DNA of 64,000 nucleotides from Helianthus annuus (taxonomy: Eukaryota > Streptophyta > Magnoliopsida > Asterales > Asteraceae). Position numbers and translations under genes: made by a program. Below the pieces are notes generated by a model that made no database searches, was not told the DNA's origin, and saw nothing but the letters and a program-made list of their open reading frames with translations. Shown here in pieces: positions 37,142 to 48,371 of this stretch (its first letter is position 1; each line of letters begins with the position of its first letter). Where the stretch lies: the NCBI RefSeq assembly GCF_002127325.2, contig NC_035438.2:86406393-86470392 (forward strand), given 5' to 3'.

Positions 37142-37552
37142 TGTTGGATCGTCGTTGACCCTGAATGAGTCGATCAGAAGAGTCGTTTATCTAATTCAAA
37201 GGCGGAATCGATGAATCAGACGCTCAAACTAAATATAATGCTTCTTGTATTAATTCTGACAATGTTTACAACCTGGAAGCAAATCAGCAGCACCTCGTTA
37301 CACAATCAGGACCGTGCCAAATGAACTAACCATGCACCTATTTATAGAAGTTCTGGTTCGCTTATGTGTACTTGTCCTAAAAGCGAACCTGTTTAGACAA
37401 TGTGGTTCGCTTTTATGTACAATGTCAATAAAAGCGGACCTCAATGCTAATTCATCACATTTTGTTTCTCGAACCTCGTGCACACAATATTCTATCCTAT
37501 CTTAATCTAATACATGATACAAGACGAAGTCAATAGACGTAGTGCACCAACA
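37142..37552 (-). repeat. 3' LTR of G
   Basis: 411 bp, TGTTGG to CCAACA in both orientations. TATA box on the minus strand at 37338-37347. Two hairpins with AAGCGAACC or AAAAGCGGACC stems lie at about 37356-37390 and 37399-37436. About five differences from the other LTR. Confidence 0.9.
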
Positions 37553-37563
37553 GACTCCCCCTC

Positions 37564-39673
37564 GGATATTGACGAAGTCTTCAGTGAACATCCTCTGTTA
37601 TGCCACCTCTTAGGTCTTGATCATCTTTGCCAACTTGTTCTGATTGTAACAATATAAGTATCCTTCAATCTTTCTCTTTGATCATCTTTACAACTTCATC
37701 ATCAGTAGGCTCCCCCTCTCGTCAAGCTTCCGTGCTTTTAGAGATCGACACCTTGCTTTTCAGCTACAAGCTCTTTCAGAAATGATATCTGGCTCTTTGC
37801 ACACTTTTGATTTGTTTGAGCTCGTCTTCAGACTCCCCCTTAGTCTCTGCTCTCGGGATCGTAGTCTGGATTTTTCCTGCAATTCTGCAGTTACTCAACC
37901 ACTGTATAAGTAACAACATTTTAAAATCATCAACCAGAAACCGTAATCTGGCACTATTCAATTCTCTATATCACTTCTCCTATCAACAATCTTTACAGAT
38001 TTTGACAAAATAAAGAATCCAACTCCCCCACAAATTATCATTCAAGTTCAAGTTAATGACCTTGAAGATATCATAAATTTGTTTTTGAAGTTTTCTAGAA
38101 ATTTCAAGTTTCAAATTAATGAACTTGTTTTATTTTCAGAAACACAATCAGCTTACTTAGATTTTGAAACTCGGCAACTCAGACATCGGTTGTCGAAAAT
38201 AAAGCAGAAATTAAAATATTTTTTGTATTTTCTGAAAATATAAAGCTGTAAAGAAATATGTACAAACATATTTACAAATAATATTTTTGTTTGAGTATGC
38301 GTCAGAGGATCATATCAGTTTTTGACAAGTCACAAGTACCGTTGTGCTTAGATACACATTAAGAATTAAACAATTCACTTAGATTGTCGATATACTGATC
38401 CACTTAAATTTTCATACAAATTTCAACTGATTCAGGATACGATTTAGATGTTTTAAGAACTTAAACTTATTCATGTGTCCCACCTCTTGAATATACTCCC
38501 GTATCCAAATCCCAGATATTCAGTCTTACAGGTGAGTATACCACAGATGATATCTGTAAGGGGTTAGATGCGAAACCGTTAGAGCTCAGGTCAGAACTTC
38601 CGTTCAGCAGAGAGATGACGGCTCGACTTTTGGTGTGTCCCCTTTAGAGGATCTTTTAGCATTACAACAGCAGCGACTATCAATTTTATTGTTTCATCAG
38701 CTTGCTGAGGGTGATGCTGTGTTTCAAGCATTTTGCAGAAAGTATTATTCGGGGACTAGGTCAGTACTTCCATACAGCAGAAGTCCCGGAATAATACCCC
38801 AAATATCACTGAGTATAAAGACCTAGTATCTCAGAATATGGGACCTTTCAAACGAGATTTCAGGGGTTACCTATATATCCAAGTAGTGTTCCCCACGAAA
38901 TAAGCAAGTTTGAATTTTAGGTTTATATCCCGAAAAAGTTTACTAAGTGTATAAAAACCTATCGACATATCATCAGTGAGACTGTTTAACGCTATTTAAT
39001 CATTACAATTCTTTAGCATACCGTAACTGTCTACTGATGTACTATCATTTCCTCTTTTTACGCAAAACTCAAATTTTTGAATTTTATCATGTTTTTGGCT
39101 TTTTCAAATTTTCTAATGTTTTTGTATTTTTTGACAATATATCTCCCCCTAAAATGCAAAATCATTAAAGAAATTTTGACAAACCGATACTGATAGCTTT
39201 GTCTCGCCATCCATTTTCTGCATCTCATGCTCTGTTTTGCAGAAAATATAACGTACCCCCATGATTTACAACCCATTGATTTTGACAGTTAGAAAACCGT
39301 TTCTCAATCTGTGACAGTAATCATGCTTCTTCAGCCGTGAGGGTTTCGGCGTAGTCCATCACCACTTATTTAAAGTAAACTAACATCAAACATCACAATC
39401 ATCAACCAAACAAACAAACAACCAACAAACAAACAGCAATCATCAAACACAAAACAAACTTATACAAAACAACAAACAAACTCCCTGTCTGACCAAAACC
39501 AGGGATCTTTAACCTCTTCCTGTGCAACATTCTCACAATCTTCATCAGCATTTAGCACCTGCACATTCAAACTTTATCAACTACTCAAACAATTTGACAT
39601 AAAAATTTTAATCAATAAAGATAGATGCCGATTCATGCTTCGCGATAAAGGAAGCTCCGGCAATTCCAACCAC
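37564..39673 (-). other. 3' noncoding region of G
   Basis: Where pol would be expected there is only noncoding sequence. Part (38885-39060) matches the 3' region of F. Two GGTCAG(T)ACTTCC repeats with CAGCAGA(A)G lie at 38592-38612 and 38759-38783. A CAAAC-rich low-complexity stretch lies at 39385-39480. Short frames are not convincing. Confidence 0.6.
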
Positions 39674-42600
39674 TTAATCAAACATGGTGTCCACCCAGGC
39701 CTCAGCAGCCTTAGGTGTAACCTTGATTCTAGCAACCTGAATTTTAAAATTTTCAGCCTTGAGCGGTGGAAAATTTGCATCATAGGCAACCAAAACTGAA
39801 TCCTCAGACGTTTTCACCTCAGAAGTTGAACTTATTCTTTCAGGTTTTGGTTTCCAAATTTGTTTCTGTTTCTCATCTTTTATCAAATCAACACGTTTCT
39901 TAATCGACCACACTTGACCTTCCAGAGTACCTCTTTTGTAAAAATTTGTTTCTTTCTGAACCTTTTGAGTTTGAACAACATTTTTAGGTTTCCAAATCTC
40001 TCGAGGTTTTGTCACACCAACTGATGTTCTCTGACTCTGTGTCGTTCTCAATCTGGGTGTGTGAGAGTTCCAGGTCTGTCCAGAATTGAACCTGTTCGGG
40101 TTTGATTTCCAATTTTGATTTGAAGCAAACTTGTTTGTGTTAAACTTCCAAGTTTGTCTCGAATCAAATCTGGTTGACCTTGGTTTCTCATTCCCAGATT
40201 TCTGTTTTTCAACATCAACAGACTTTGGATTTTGACACTTCCGTACAACGTGTCCAATTTGATCACATTTAAAACACACTTTCTTTGACACATCTTTTGG
40301 CTGTTGTTGTTTCTTTTTCATGGCCTCAAACTCTGCATTAGATTGTTTTCCAATTTTGAGTTTTTCTTCTTCGGTAAAGCTTTTTCCTTGAACAAAAGTC
40401 ATTTTTTTCTGAAAATTGGACCTTTCAGTTCTGTTTCGATTATGTTTCTTCTTATACCCCAAACCAGATTTCATGTTTTTCTTCTTAGAACCAGGTTTGT
40501 TATAAGACCCTTTGAAACCTTTACCAGCAAACTTCGACATTTCACACTTCTCAATTTTCAACCATCTTGAAAACTTTGTCAGTTTTCTCTGAAATCACAT
40601 TCTGAATCGGGAAAACAACATCTAAGAATAGTTTGTCAGATCCAATCATGGTATAAACCAATCCTTTTGAATCATCATTCAAATTCTTCTCGGATTTTGT
40701 GTCTTTCAGATAACCATCATAAAGATTTCCTTCATCTTCATCCTGTGATTCAGACTTACCTTTTGTAGACTCATCTTTCAAAACACTATCAACTACCTTA
40801 CTCACCACCTCTGAATCATTAGCATCAGCAGTTTTAGTGTAAATCACATCGATACTTTCAGGTAATTGGTCAGCTATGTTTAAACCCTTTGCCACCTTTT
40901 CCTCATCATAAAAAGTATAATTGTCTCTCAATGGTGGTGGTACCTGATGATATTCTGAACCAATACCCTTTATACAATCATTAGTATCTTTGTGATCTGG
41001 TGTGATATTGAAAATACGTTCGAGAATGTACGAAGAGTTATGATAACTTTGAAGTTTTGTAACAATCTTTTCTTTTTCAGCCAAGATTTGTTTAAGATTA
41101 GCAATTTCATCAACACGCTTGTTTAATTCAATTTGCTTTTCTTTAAACTGTCTTTCATACATTTCTTTGGTTGTTAAAGTTTCAGACAATCTTTGATCAA
41201 AACTTTTGACTTGGCTCTTCAAAGTATCATATGCTTCTTGTACTCTCTGACTTGACCATTTTAAAGAATCATACTGTTTTTGTAACTCCAGAAACATAGA
41301 TTCTTTCTCAATGCAATCAACACATTTTGTGTCTCATTTTTCTTTCAAAACCTTATTTTCTTTTTCAAAATCATGACATTCTGTATTAATTTCTCAACTT
41401 TTAATTTTAAACTTTGTTCTGTGTCAATCCTTTCTTTACCTTTCAAATTTAAAGCATTTTCAAGTTTATTCATTTCATTATCTTTTGTTTTTATTATTTC
41501 TTCTTTTTCAGTACAGGCTTTGCACTTTTCAATGCAATTCCTGCACTTGTTTTCCTTTTCTACAACCAATTCAACATTTGATAGTTCAGAAGATTTTATT
41601 ACCTCAGTGATTGACACCTCGGCGTGCTCAGCTGCCTTTGTCTCCTGTATCTTCTCAACTTTTTCTTCCATCTCTTTCGGCTTCTGTTCTTCCTCAACTT
41701 GTTGATTCTCTTCACCAGCAAGCTTTGCAACAGTCTTTACCTCTTCAATCATCTTCTTCAACTCTTCTTCTTTTCTCTTCTTCATCTCTACCACCTTCGG
41801 TAGACTTGCTTCAAAAACTTCTCTCAACTTGTTCATCAACTCTGGCAGATAGCTTTTATCAGAAAGCCTCTTTGTGTTGAAAGTACGCTCACTTGGAAAC
41901 ACATTGGTTACAGCATCAAAATCAACTTTTGACGGATCTACCACTGGATTACCCTGTGGGTCCAAGTAACACTCCAACTCTTCATTCCATCTCTTGGCTC
42001 TCTGTGCTTCTTGAAGTGGTTCATACAGTTTGTCAATCTCCCATCTTGCACTGTCTCTTCTCCACCAGGTATCATGATCATCTTTTGCAACAAATGCATA
42101 ACCAACAGCATCTTGTTCTTGAAGAACTTCTTTGCTCCAGTCATAACCTTCATCATAATAAATGACTGCAAGAGCCCTTGATTTTTCTTCCTGTTGTTTC
42201 AACCTTGGTGGTTCAGACTTATTTTGATGGTAAATTGCTTTCTTGTAATAATCTTCGTTGAACGGGTTTTCAGAATCATCAGCAACATACGAATTTCTGC
42301 AATCGCGCTTGAAGTGACCTTTTTGTTTGCATTTGAAACATGTCACTTTGGATTTATCAAAACCCAGTTTGGTAGATGGCCCTCCAATTGACTTCCTCCC
42401 CGTAATCTCCATGAACCGCTGTGCTCGGCGAACTGCACTGGCCATGCACCATCTGATATCCATCAGTTCCATCTCCTCGGGGTCTATTTGATCATACTTT
42501 TCTTTTGTCAAATTGGTATTTCCAATCTTCCCTGCGACGAGGCCTTCATATGATTCCAGTACAGATGCCAAGAAAACCATCTGTTGTTTTGCTGACTCTT

Positions 42601-43594
42601 CACTGAAGTTCTGCCCATTCTTCAAATCGATTGCGATATTACACTGAAATGCATTCTTTGAAGCAGATTGGTCTGAAGTGTTTGAAGAAGAACCACTGTG
42701 AAAACCACTGTGAAGACTTTCATTGTTAACTGAGTTCGAACTTTCTGCAGAAAATGCTGTTTTTGGAGAACCAGCATTTGGTATATTTCCTCTGTAATAA
42801 AGCTCCACATTCTGCTGATAAGCTGGACTGTTGACTTTAGATCTCTTTAACTCCAATTCATGACTTTCAAGCCTTTCAATCAGCAAATCAATCTTTAACT
42901 CATCTGGCTTGATTGTATTCTTCAGCATAAGAGCGAAATATTGCCATTCTTGATCATTTGGCAATGAATCAAACAATTTATCCACCATCAAATCTTCATC
43001 ATAATTGATTCCATGTCTGGTCAATTCCATTTTTAGATGTCCGAATCTCTCTAGCATTTTACAAATAGATTCATTTTTCATACAGCTGAATAAATCAAAC
43101 TCTCTACGCAACAACTTCTTCTTGTTTTTGACAATCTCATTACTCCCAATACACTTTCTCTCCAATGCTTCCCACAATTTCTTTGAAGTTTTTTCTTGTT
43201 CAAGCAATGAGATAATATCCTCTCTCACCGACTGTTTGATCAACGTTATCATTCTGTATTCAGCAACAACATTCTTTACATCTTTTTCTGAAAAATCTTT
43301 CTCCTCGATTAACTCTCCTCCTGCTTTCTCTGGTGCTTGATATTCAGTTACTAACTTTAACCAGCTTTCAGGAGCGAAAGCTTTCACCCATCCTTCAAAT
43401 CTGTTTTTCCACCAATTATAATCTTCGACTTTCATCAACTTTGGTGGCTTCTGTTGGCTTCCGTACATGTTTTCGAACTTCAAATTATCCGAAATCTCTT
43501 TTGAATATTCTTTCAACTCAGATCTTCTATCTGACGATTCGGAAGTGAACGCGTTGTAGAATGTATTGTAGAATTCTTCACCGTTGTTCGACAT
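39674..43594 (-). pseudogene. gag: giant Gag of G, two zinc knuckles
   Basis: Start ATG at 43594 (MSNNGEEFYNTFYN). The Copia Gag core (MKVEDYNWWKNRFEGW, LWEALERKCIG) precedes knuckle CFKCKQKGHFKRDC (about 42298-42340), a long Glu/Lys coiled coil, a second coiled segment (41297-40551), and a third part (40561-39674) with knuckle CFKCDQIGHVVRKC and W-K-x-N repeats. The parts are in different frames: a frameshift near 41380 with a TGA near 41333, and another overlap at 40551-40561. Repaired length would be about 1300 residues, several times a normal Copia Gag. The first 749 codons are uninterrupted. Confidence 0.8.
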
Positions 43595-44290
43595 TTTTGA
43601 TCACCTGAAAATCAATAACCTGGAAGCAAACAAACAAACTTAATCAGTTCAAACAATATCAAGTAATTTGAAATATACTAACACTCGATTGTCGTGGAAA
43701 AATCTTGACACTTTGACGAAAATCAGATTGAACGTATGAGCGAAACCAAATTGGACAAATGAGCGAACCACCAATTTGACCGAATAGACGAATCTCGATT
43801 GGACCAAATAAGCGAATGTCTAACTAAATGAACTACTCGAGCGGACCAGATTGAAGTCGTTTGAGCGGACCAGTTATTGTCTTAAAAGCGGACCAGAAAG
43901 TGTCACTAAAAAGTGGACCAGTTGATGTCTGTTCGAGCGGACCAGACTTGTCACTAAAAGCGGATTTCAACTGTCATTAAAAGCAGATCTCAAATGTCAC
44001 TAAAAGCGGATCTCAAATGTTTTTGGAGCGGACCAGAGTCACAAAAGCGGACCAAACATGTTAATTCGAGCGGATCTCCGATTAACCGTAAAAGCGGACC
44101 TCAGTTTTTAACCAATTTTGACCATTTTTAATCCGAGTTTTAACTCGAAACTTTCAAGGGTTTGTTAATGTCTACTAATACATGTCCTGTGAAAAATTCG
44201 TCCGATTTTAACCGTGGAAACTTGTCCGAATAGAAAAAGAAGGTGTAGAAGATAGAAAAAGGATCAAATTTGAGCTGAACTCTTCCTCCT
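43595..44290 (-). repeat. leader of G with AGCGGACC repeats
   Basis: Between gag and primer site, about 15 copies of AGCGGACC(A/T) or AGCGGATCT variants are spread over 43770-44110. The same motif builds the hairpins in the LTR. The block has no coding frame. Confidence 0.75.
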
Positions 44291-44292
44291 GA

Positions 44293-44304
44293 GCTCTAAT
44301 ACCA
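44293..44304 (-). other. primer binding site of G
   Basis: On the minus strand TGGTATTAGAGC, one base different from the initiator-Met site of F and H, two bases after the LTR end. Confidence 0.8.
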
Positions 44305-44306
44305 CT

Positions 44307-44717
44307 TGTTGGATCTTCGTTGACCCTGAATGAGTCGATCAGAAGAGTCGTTTATCTAATTCAAAGGCGGAATCGATGAATCAGACGCTCAAACTAAATA
44401 TAATGCTTCTTGTATTAATTCTGACAATGTTTACAACCTGGAAGCAAATCGGCAGCACTTCGTTACACAATCAGGACCGTGCCAAATGAACTAACCATGC
44501 ACCTATTTATAGAAGTTCTGGTTCGCTTATGTGTACTTGTCCTAAAAGCGAACCTGTTTAGACAATGTGGTTCGCTTTTATGTACAATGTCAATAAAAGC
44601 GGACCTCAATGCTAATTCATCACATTTCGTTTCTCGAACCTCATGCACACAATATTCTATCCTATCTTAATCTAATACATGATACAAGACGAAGTCAATA
44701 GACGTAGTGCACCAACA
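44307..44717 (-). repeat. 5' LTR of G
   Basis: 411 bp, aligned to 37142-37552 without gaps. TATA box on the minus strand at 44503-44512. The same two hairpins are present. Confidence 0.9.
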
Positions 44718-44860
44718 GAAGATTTGGTGATTGGATGCATCAGCTTAGGGGGAGTCTGTTGCTGACAGAAGCTGTTAAAGCTGAAGCTATCCAAAGACCA
44801 AAAGACTGTGAGATTCTGAAGACTGAAGTTACCTTTGAGAGCTATTGTCAAGGGGGAGTT

Positions 44861-45325
44861 TGTTGGTGCATGTTTTGTGACAACAGCTTAGATTTGGTCT
44901 TTGGATATCTTGTAATTAGTAAAACGATAAACAGTTAGCGGGTTTAGCTTTGTAATAGTTTGTAATAGTGAATTAAGAGTGATTGGGCCAAACCAAACCC
45001 ACATATGGGGGAGGGTTTGCGAAATGGGCCTTGCCCAAGACCTAGCCCATATGCAAAGCTTTGTCCTATATAAACAAAGCTTAGCATTAGGGTTTAGGTT
45101 AATCTTCTAATCACCTTAATCACTTGGAGAGAATTCGTGAAAGACAACGGCTTGGACGAATTAGGATCTTGATTGATAGTAATCATTACGAAGATAATCA
45201 ATAAAGATTGGGTTTGAAGGAATTTCTGTTTTCTACACTTCTTTGTGAAATCTGATCTAGAGGATTCCGCACTCTAGGTTGGATCGACGATTCTGTGATG
45301 ATCCGCACGGTTTAGGGGACCTACA
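44861..45325 (+). repeat. 3' LTR of F
   Basis: 465 bp, TGTTGGTGCATG to CCTACA, following AAGGGGGAGTT. The inverted-repeat-flanked TATA box is kept. ATTTG follows. Confidence 0.9.
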
Positions 45326-46560
45326 ATTTGAAATAATGTTGATATATGGGTATACATGGCCGAAAACCCACCTGCATGTATGTTAAAGATTGAGTTTTGA
45401 TTAAACAATGATTTTGATCCTAAAAGTATGGATGTTTAAATCAAAATAGAATTTTTTATGAAAGATGTCATAACAAAGTCTTGTGATTTGAAGTAAATAC
45501 AAGTAAAATGGAATTTTTGAAATTTATATACATGTATGTATATGGCCAAAAATTTGTACGTGTGTATGTAAATTTGTAAGTTGATGCATGTTCATAAATG
45601 TTAGTATATATATGATGCATGTGTTTGATGATCTTCAATGATTGTTGAATGATTGATCAAGAATGTAAATATGGAAAAGTCATATGTTATAATAAATGTA
45701 AGAATAAGATTGATTAATCTTGTATGATGAGTGTGAAGTAAATGTGCATAAAGTGCTTGTACATAGGCTTGTAGGATGATTTAATGATCATAATAAAATG
45801 GAATTGTTACGGTATGATAAATATTCATACAAATCAGAATATAAATATGTAAAACAAAGTTATATGATGTATTTTGAAGTTATAAAAATTATTTCATAAA
45901 CTTGGTAGCTTTGCATGTTGTACATGTAGCTTGAAAAGTAGCAATTCGGGTGAAATTTGCATGATTTTTGTGTTATACGTGAGACCGTAATTATCATGAG
46001 TATATTGTTTTGATCAGTAGATAACATGTGTTATTTTAAAATATCAAGTCAAGATAATTTGGGATGGTTATGGTAAAGTTCGGTGCGAAACTATGCGTTA
46101 AAAACGGTAAAAATAGGTTTTTAGGTTATTTTTGCAAAACTATTTTGAATCTGACTATAAACTGATATTTTATGATAAATATAAGTATTTTAACTTATAT
46201 TAAGTATTTTTGGTGATTGATTGGTCATACGTGACGCCCGAAACGGTAAAATACGCATATTTCAATATACGCGAAAACGAGATGTTTAATAGTGAATTTT
46301 GTGTGACACAGATTGATATGTGAATATGAGTATGTATAATGTGATTTGTTAAGTGATTTCATGATAATATGAAATGATGCTATGATTAAACTTTTGTGCA
46401 GTAGAAACGGTAAACTAGATCATAAATCGCGTTATTTGTGAAAATTTGTGATAAATATGAGAAATATGCGTGAATTGACTTAATGAGTTATTTGGTATAT
46501 TAAATGTTTAAATATAATATATATGTGTGTGAAATAACGTAATATGTGAATTACAATATA
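45326..46560. other. AT-rich sequence after F, unassigned
   Basis: Continuation of the sequence left of F. No gene supported. It ends in the first TA run at about 46555-46580. Confidence 0.35.
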
Positions 46561-46689
46561 TATATATATATATATATATACCGAATATGTCCATACTTAT
46601 GCATGTATATTACGAAGCGCAACTCGTAGATATATATTGTGAATAAGTAGACATAATAAAGAGTCACCAACCAAATTGTTCAAATCGCG

Positions 46690-46707
46690 AAAATCTTAAT
46701 ATGTATA

Positions 46708-46800
<93 letters not shown>
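46690..46800. repeat. TA microsatellite, left
   Basis: A run of about 45 TA units with one interruption leads directly into the foldback element. A shorter TA run lies at 46555-46580. The frames of alternating Ile and Tyr here are artefacts. Confidence 0.9.
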
Positions 46801-46801
<1 letters not shown>

Positions 46802-47205
46802 GGGGACCGCTAAAATGAAAACCACCTCCAGTTGTAAGAACCGTGAGAACTACACCGTACGGGGCGAGGTGAACCAATTTTTTTTCATAAACATTGATGC
46901 GTGTATTATAAACACATTTGTAAAAGAAAAATTCAAAAAAAAATGTCGTGTGTGTAGTTTTGAGCACCACAAGTTTGTGTTTACCGGTACCGTAAATTTT
47001 ATTTAAAATTTACGGTACCCGTAAACACAAACTTGTGGTGCTCAAAACTATACACACGACATTTTTTTTTTTTGAATTTTTCTTTTACAAATGTGTTTAT
47101 AATATACGCATCTATGTTTATCAAAAAAAATTTTGGTCCAACTCGCCCTGGATTAAAAAGTTCTCACGGTTCTTACAACTGGAGGTGGTTTTCATTTTAG
47201 CGGTC

Positions 47206-47208
<3 letters not shown>
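46802..47208. mobile_element. 407-bp foldback element in TA repeats
   Basis: Two arms of about 200 bp are inverted copies, starting GGGGACCGCTAAAATG and meeting at about 47005 (TTTATTTAAA). By eye they are around 90% alike, with one diverged block about 50-70 bp in. TA repeats lie on both sides, so a TA target duplication is possible but cannot be proven. There is no internal region, so it is a MITE-like foldback; the family is unknown. Confidence 0.75.

Positions 47209-47209
<1 letters not shown>

Positions 47210-47268
<59 letters not shown>
47210..47268. repeat. TA microsatellite, right of the foldback
   Basis: About 29 TA units, ending in the A that precedes the proposed Helitron start TC. 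TA repeats resume at 63809 after the proposed Helitron end. Confidence 0.85.
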
Positions 47269-47271
<3 letters not shown>

Positions 47272-47467
47272 ACACTACTTTAATAAGCATATAGGAAGGG
47301 CAAGAATGGTCATTTGCCATTGTACAACCATTTTAAGCACAATATACAACCTTTAAAGCATAAAGGTGTTGAAAAATCCTTCAACACGCGGAGCATCCTA
47401 ACCGGATCTCTTTGACCCGTTTTATTCAAATGGATCCAATATAAACTTTCTTTCACTCAATCTAAGT

Positions 47468-47657
47468 GGGTGTTTGGGGTTCCTTATTTTGAAGAAAAAA
47501 AGGACTTTTGAAGGGGTAAAAGTCCTTTTGAGAAGTGTTTGGCTTTCCATTTTAAGGGCAAAAGTCCTTTTTTGAAGGCAAAAGTCAGGATTTCCTGACT
47601 TATTTTTGCCAAAAGGACTTTTGGAAAAGTCAGCAATAAGTTAAGCCAAACATGCCC
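47468..47657. mobile_element. possible Tourist-like MITE
   Basis: Imperfect inverted ends (GGGTGTTTGG and CCAAACATGCCC) with TAA at 47463-47465 and 47658-47660, the latter two bases offset at the left end. The interior repeats AAAAGTCCTTTT palindromes. Ends and TAA fit a Harbinger-type MITE, but the asymmetry makes it uncertain. Confidence 0.4.
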
Positions 47658-48371
47658 TAAACCCTAAATTCATTTCATTCACATCCGCCCCCATTCTTGT
47701 TCTCTCTCTCTCTCTCCCACCAGACGCGGTGTCTGCATGCGACGGATTTCACCGGCGATTTCACTAGATCCGCCCCCATCCTTCTTCTCAGGTACCGTCT
47801 TTTTAACGTTATCGGCATTTTTTGTGTGTTATTTGACTTAGATCTGTGAAATTTTAGGGTTTCTTTCTCCGGCGATTCCAACATCAGATCTACTGGGTTC
47901 AACTTCTCGGTATGTTGTTTCTACTGGATCTGTGAAATAGATTCAGATCTGTTACTTTTTTCTAGCAGATCTGTTATAATACTTGGTTTCCATCTCAATA
48001 ATGACTTTTTTCTAGCTGATCTACCGTTTTTTTTTTGTTTTTTTTTTTTTTTGGTTTTTCTGTAGTTTATGTTTATACACTGTTAGATTTTATGTGTTAC
48101 AAGCTTTTTTAAACAGGTTTTCTACTGATTTGGAATGTATCTATGTTAGATCTGTGTAATACTTTCAGATCTGTGTAATACTTTCAGATCTGTGTTGGTT
48201 TTTTGTGTTTTTGATAATGTTTTGTGAACTCATAATGTGAATGGAGTGATAAAGTGAAGGTTTTTTTGGTTATTACTGCTCTCCTATAAAGTTTTTACTA
48301 CTTAAGCTATCAGTTTTGCTTTTACAGTTGCCGGTGGGTGGTAAAGGAGTTGTGTACTCCAGATTTTGTGT
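47658..48371 (+). other. gene-leader-like sequence left of H
   Basis: AAACCCTAAA followed by a TC microsatellite (47702-47719), a GC-richer stretch and GTACCGT and GTATGTTG donor-like sites, then T-rich sequence with repeated AGATCTGT phrases. It resembles the 5' untranslated region and first introns of a plant gene. There is no coding sequence. It may be captured by the Helitron. Confidence 0.4.

Larger units (their letters stand above)
37142..44717 (-). mobile_element. pol-less Copia element G nested in F
   Basis: 7576 bp bounded by 411-bp LTRs and the perfect duplication GAAGA (37137-37141 and 44718-44722). On the minus strand: 5' LTR (44717-44307), primer site, leader with repeats, gag, about 2.1 kb without coding potential, polypurine tract (37553-37563, GAGGGGGAGTC) and 3' LTR. 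No protease, integrase, reverse transcriptase or RNase H can be found, so it must have moved using enzymes of another element, plausibly the SIRE-like family of F. Confidence 0.88.
28090..45325 (+). mobile_element. SIRE-like Ty1/Copia retrotransposon F
   Basis: Bounded by 465-bp LTRs and the perfect 5-bp target duplication ATTTG (28085-28089 and 45326-45330). It has an initiator-Met-tRNA primer site, repeat-rich leader, very long gag, pol in Copia order (protease, integrase, reverse transcriptase, RNase H), a 3' noncoding region and a polypurine tract (AAGGGGGAG at 44850-44858). Without nested G it would be about 9.7 kb. Motifs such as WYVDSGCSRHMTG and the large Gag point to the SIRE group. 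Stops and one frameshift make it defective. Confidence 0.88.

Noticed and set aside
37314..37505. 63-codon frame in the G LTR, repeated at 44479-44670
   Set aside because: It lies across the LTR hairpins and is duplicated only because the LTR is.
41373..42391. Several plus-strand Ser/Leu-rich frames opposite gag of G
   Set aside because: They are shadows of the Glu/Lys coiled-coil codons on the minus strand.
46680..46970. Minus-strand frame rich in alternating Ile and Tyr
   Set aside because: It translates the TA microsatellite and one arm of the foldback element.
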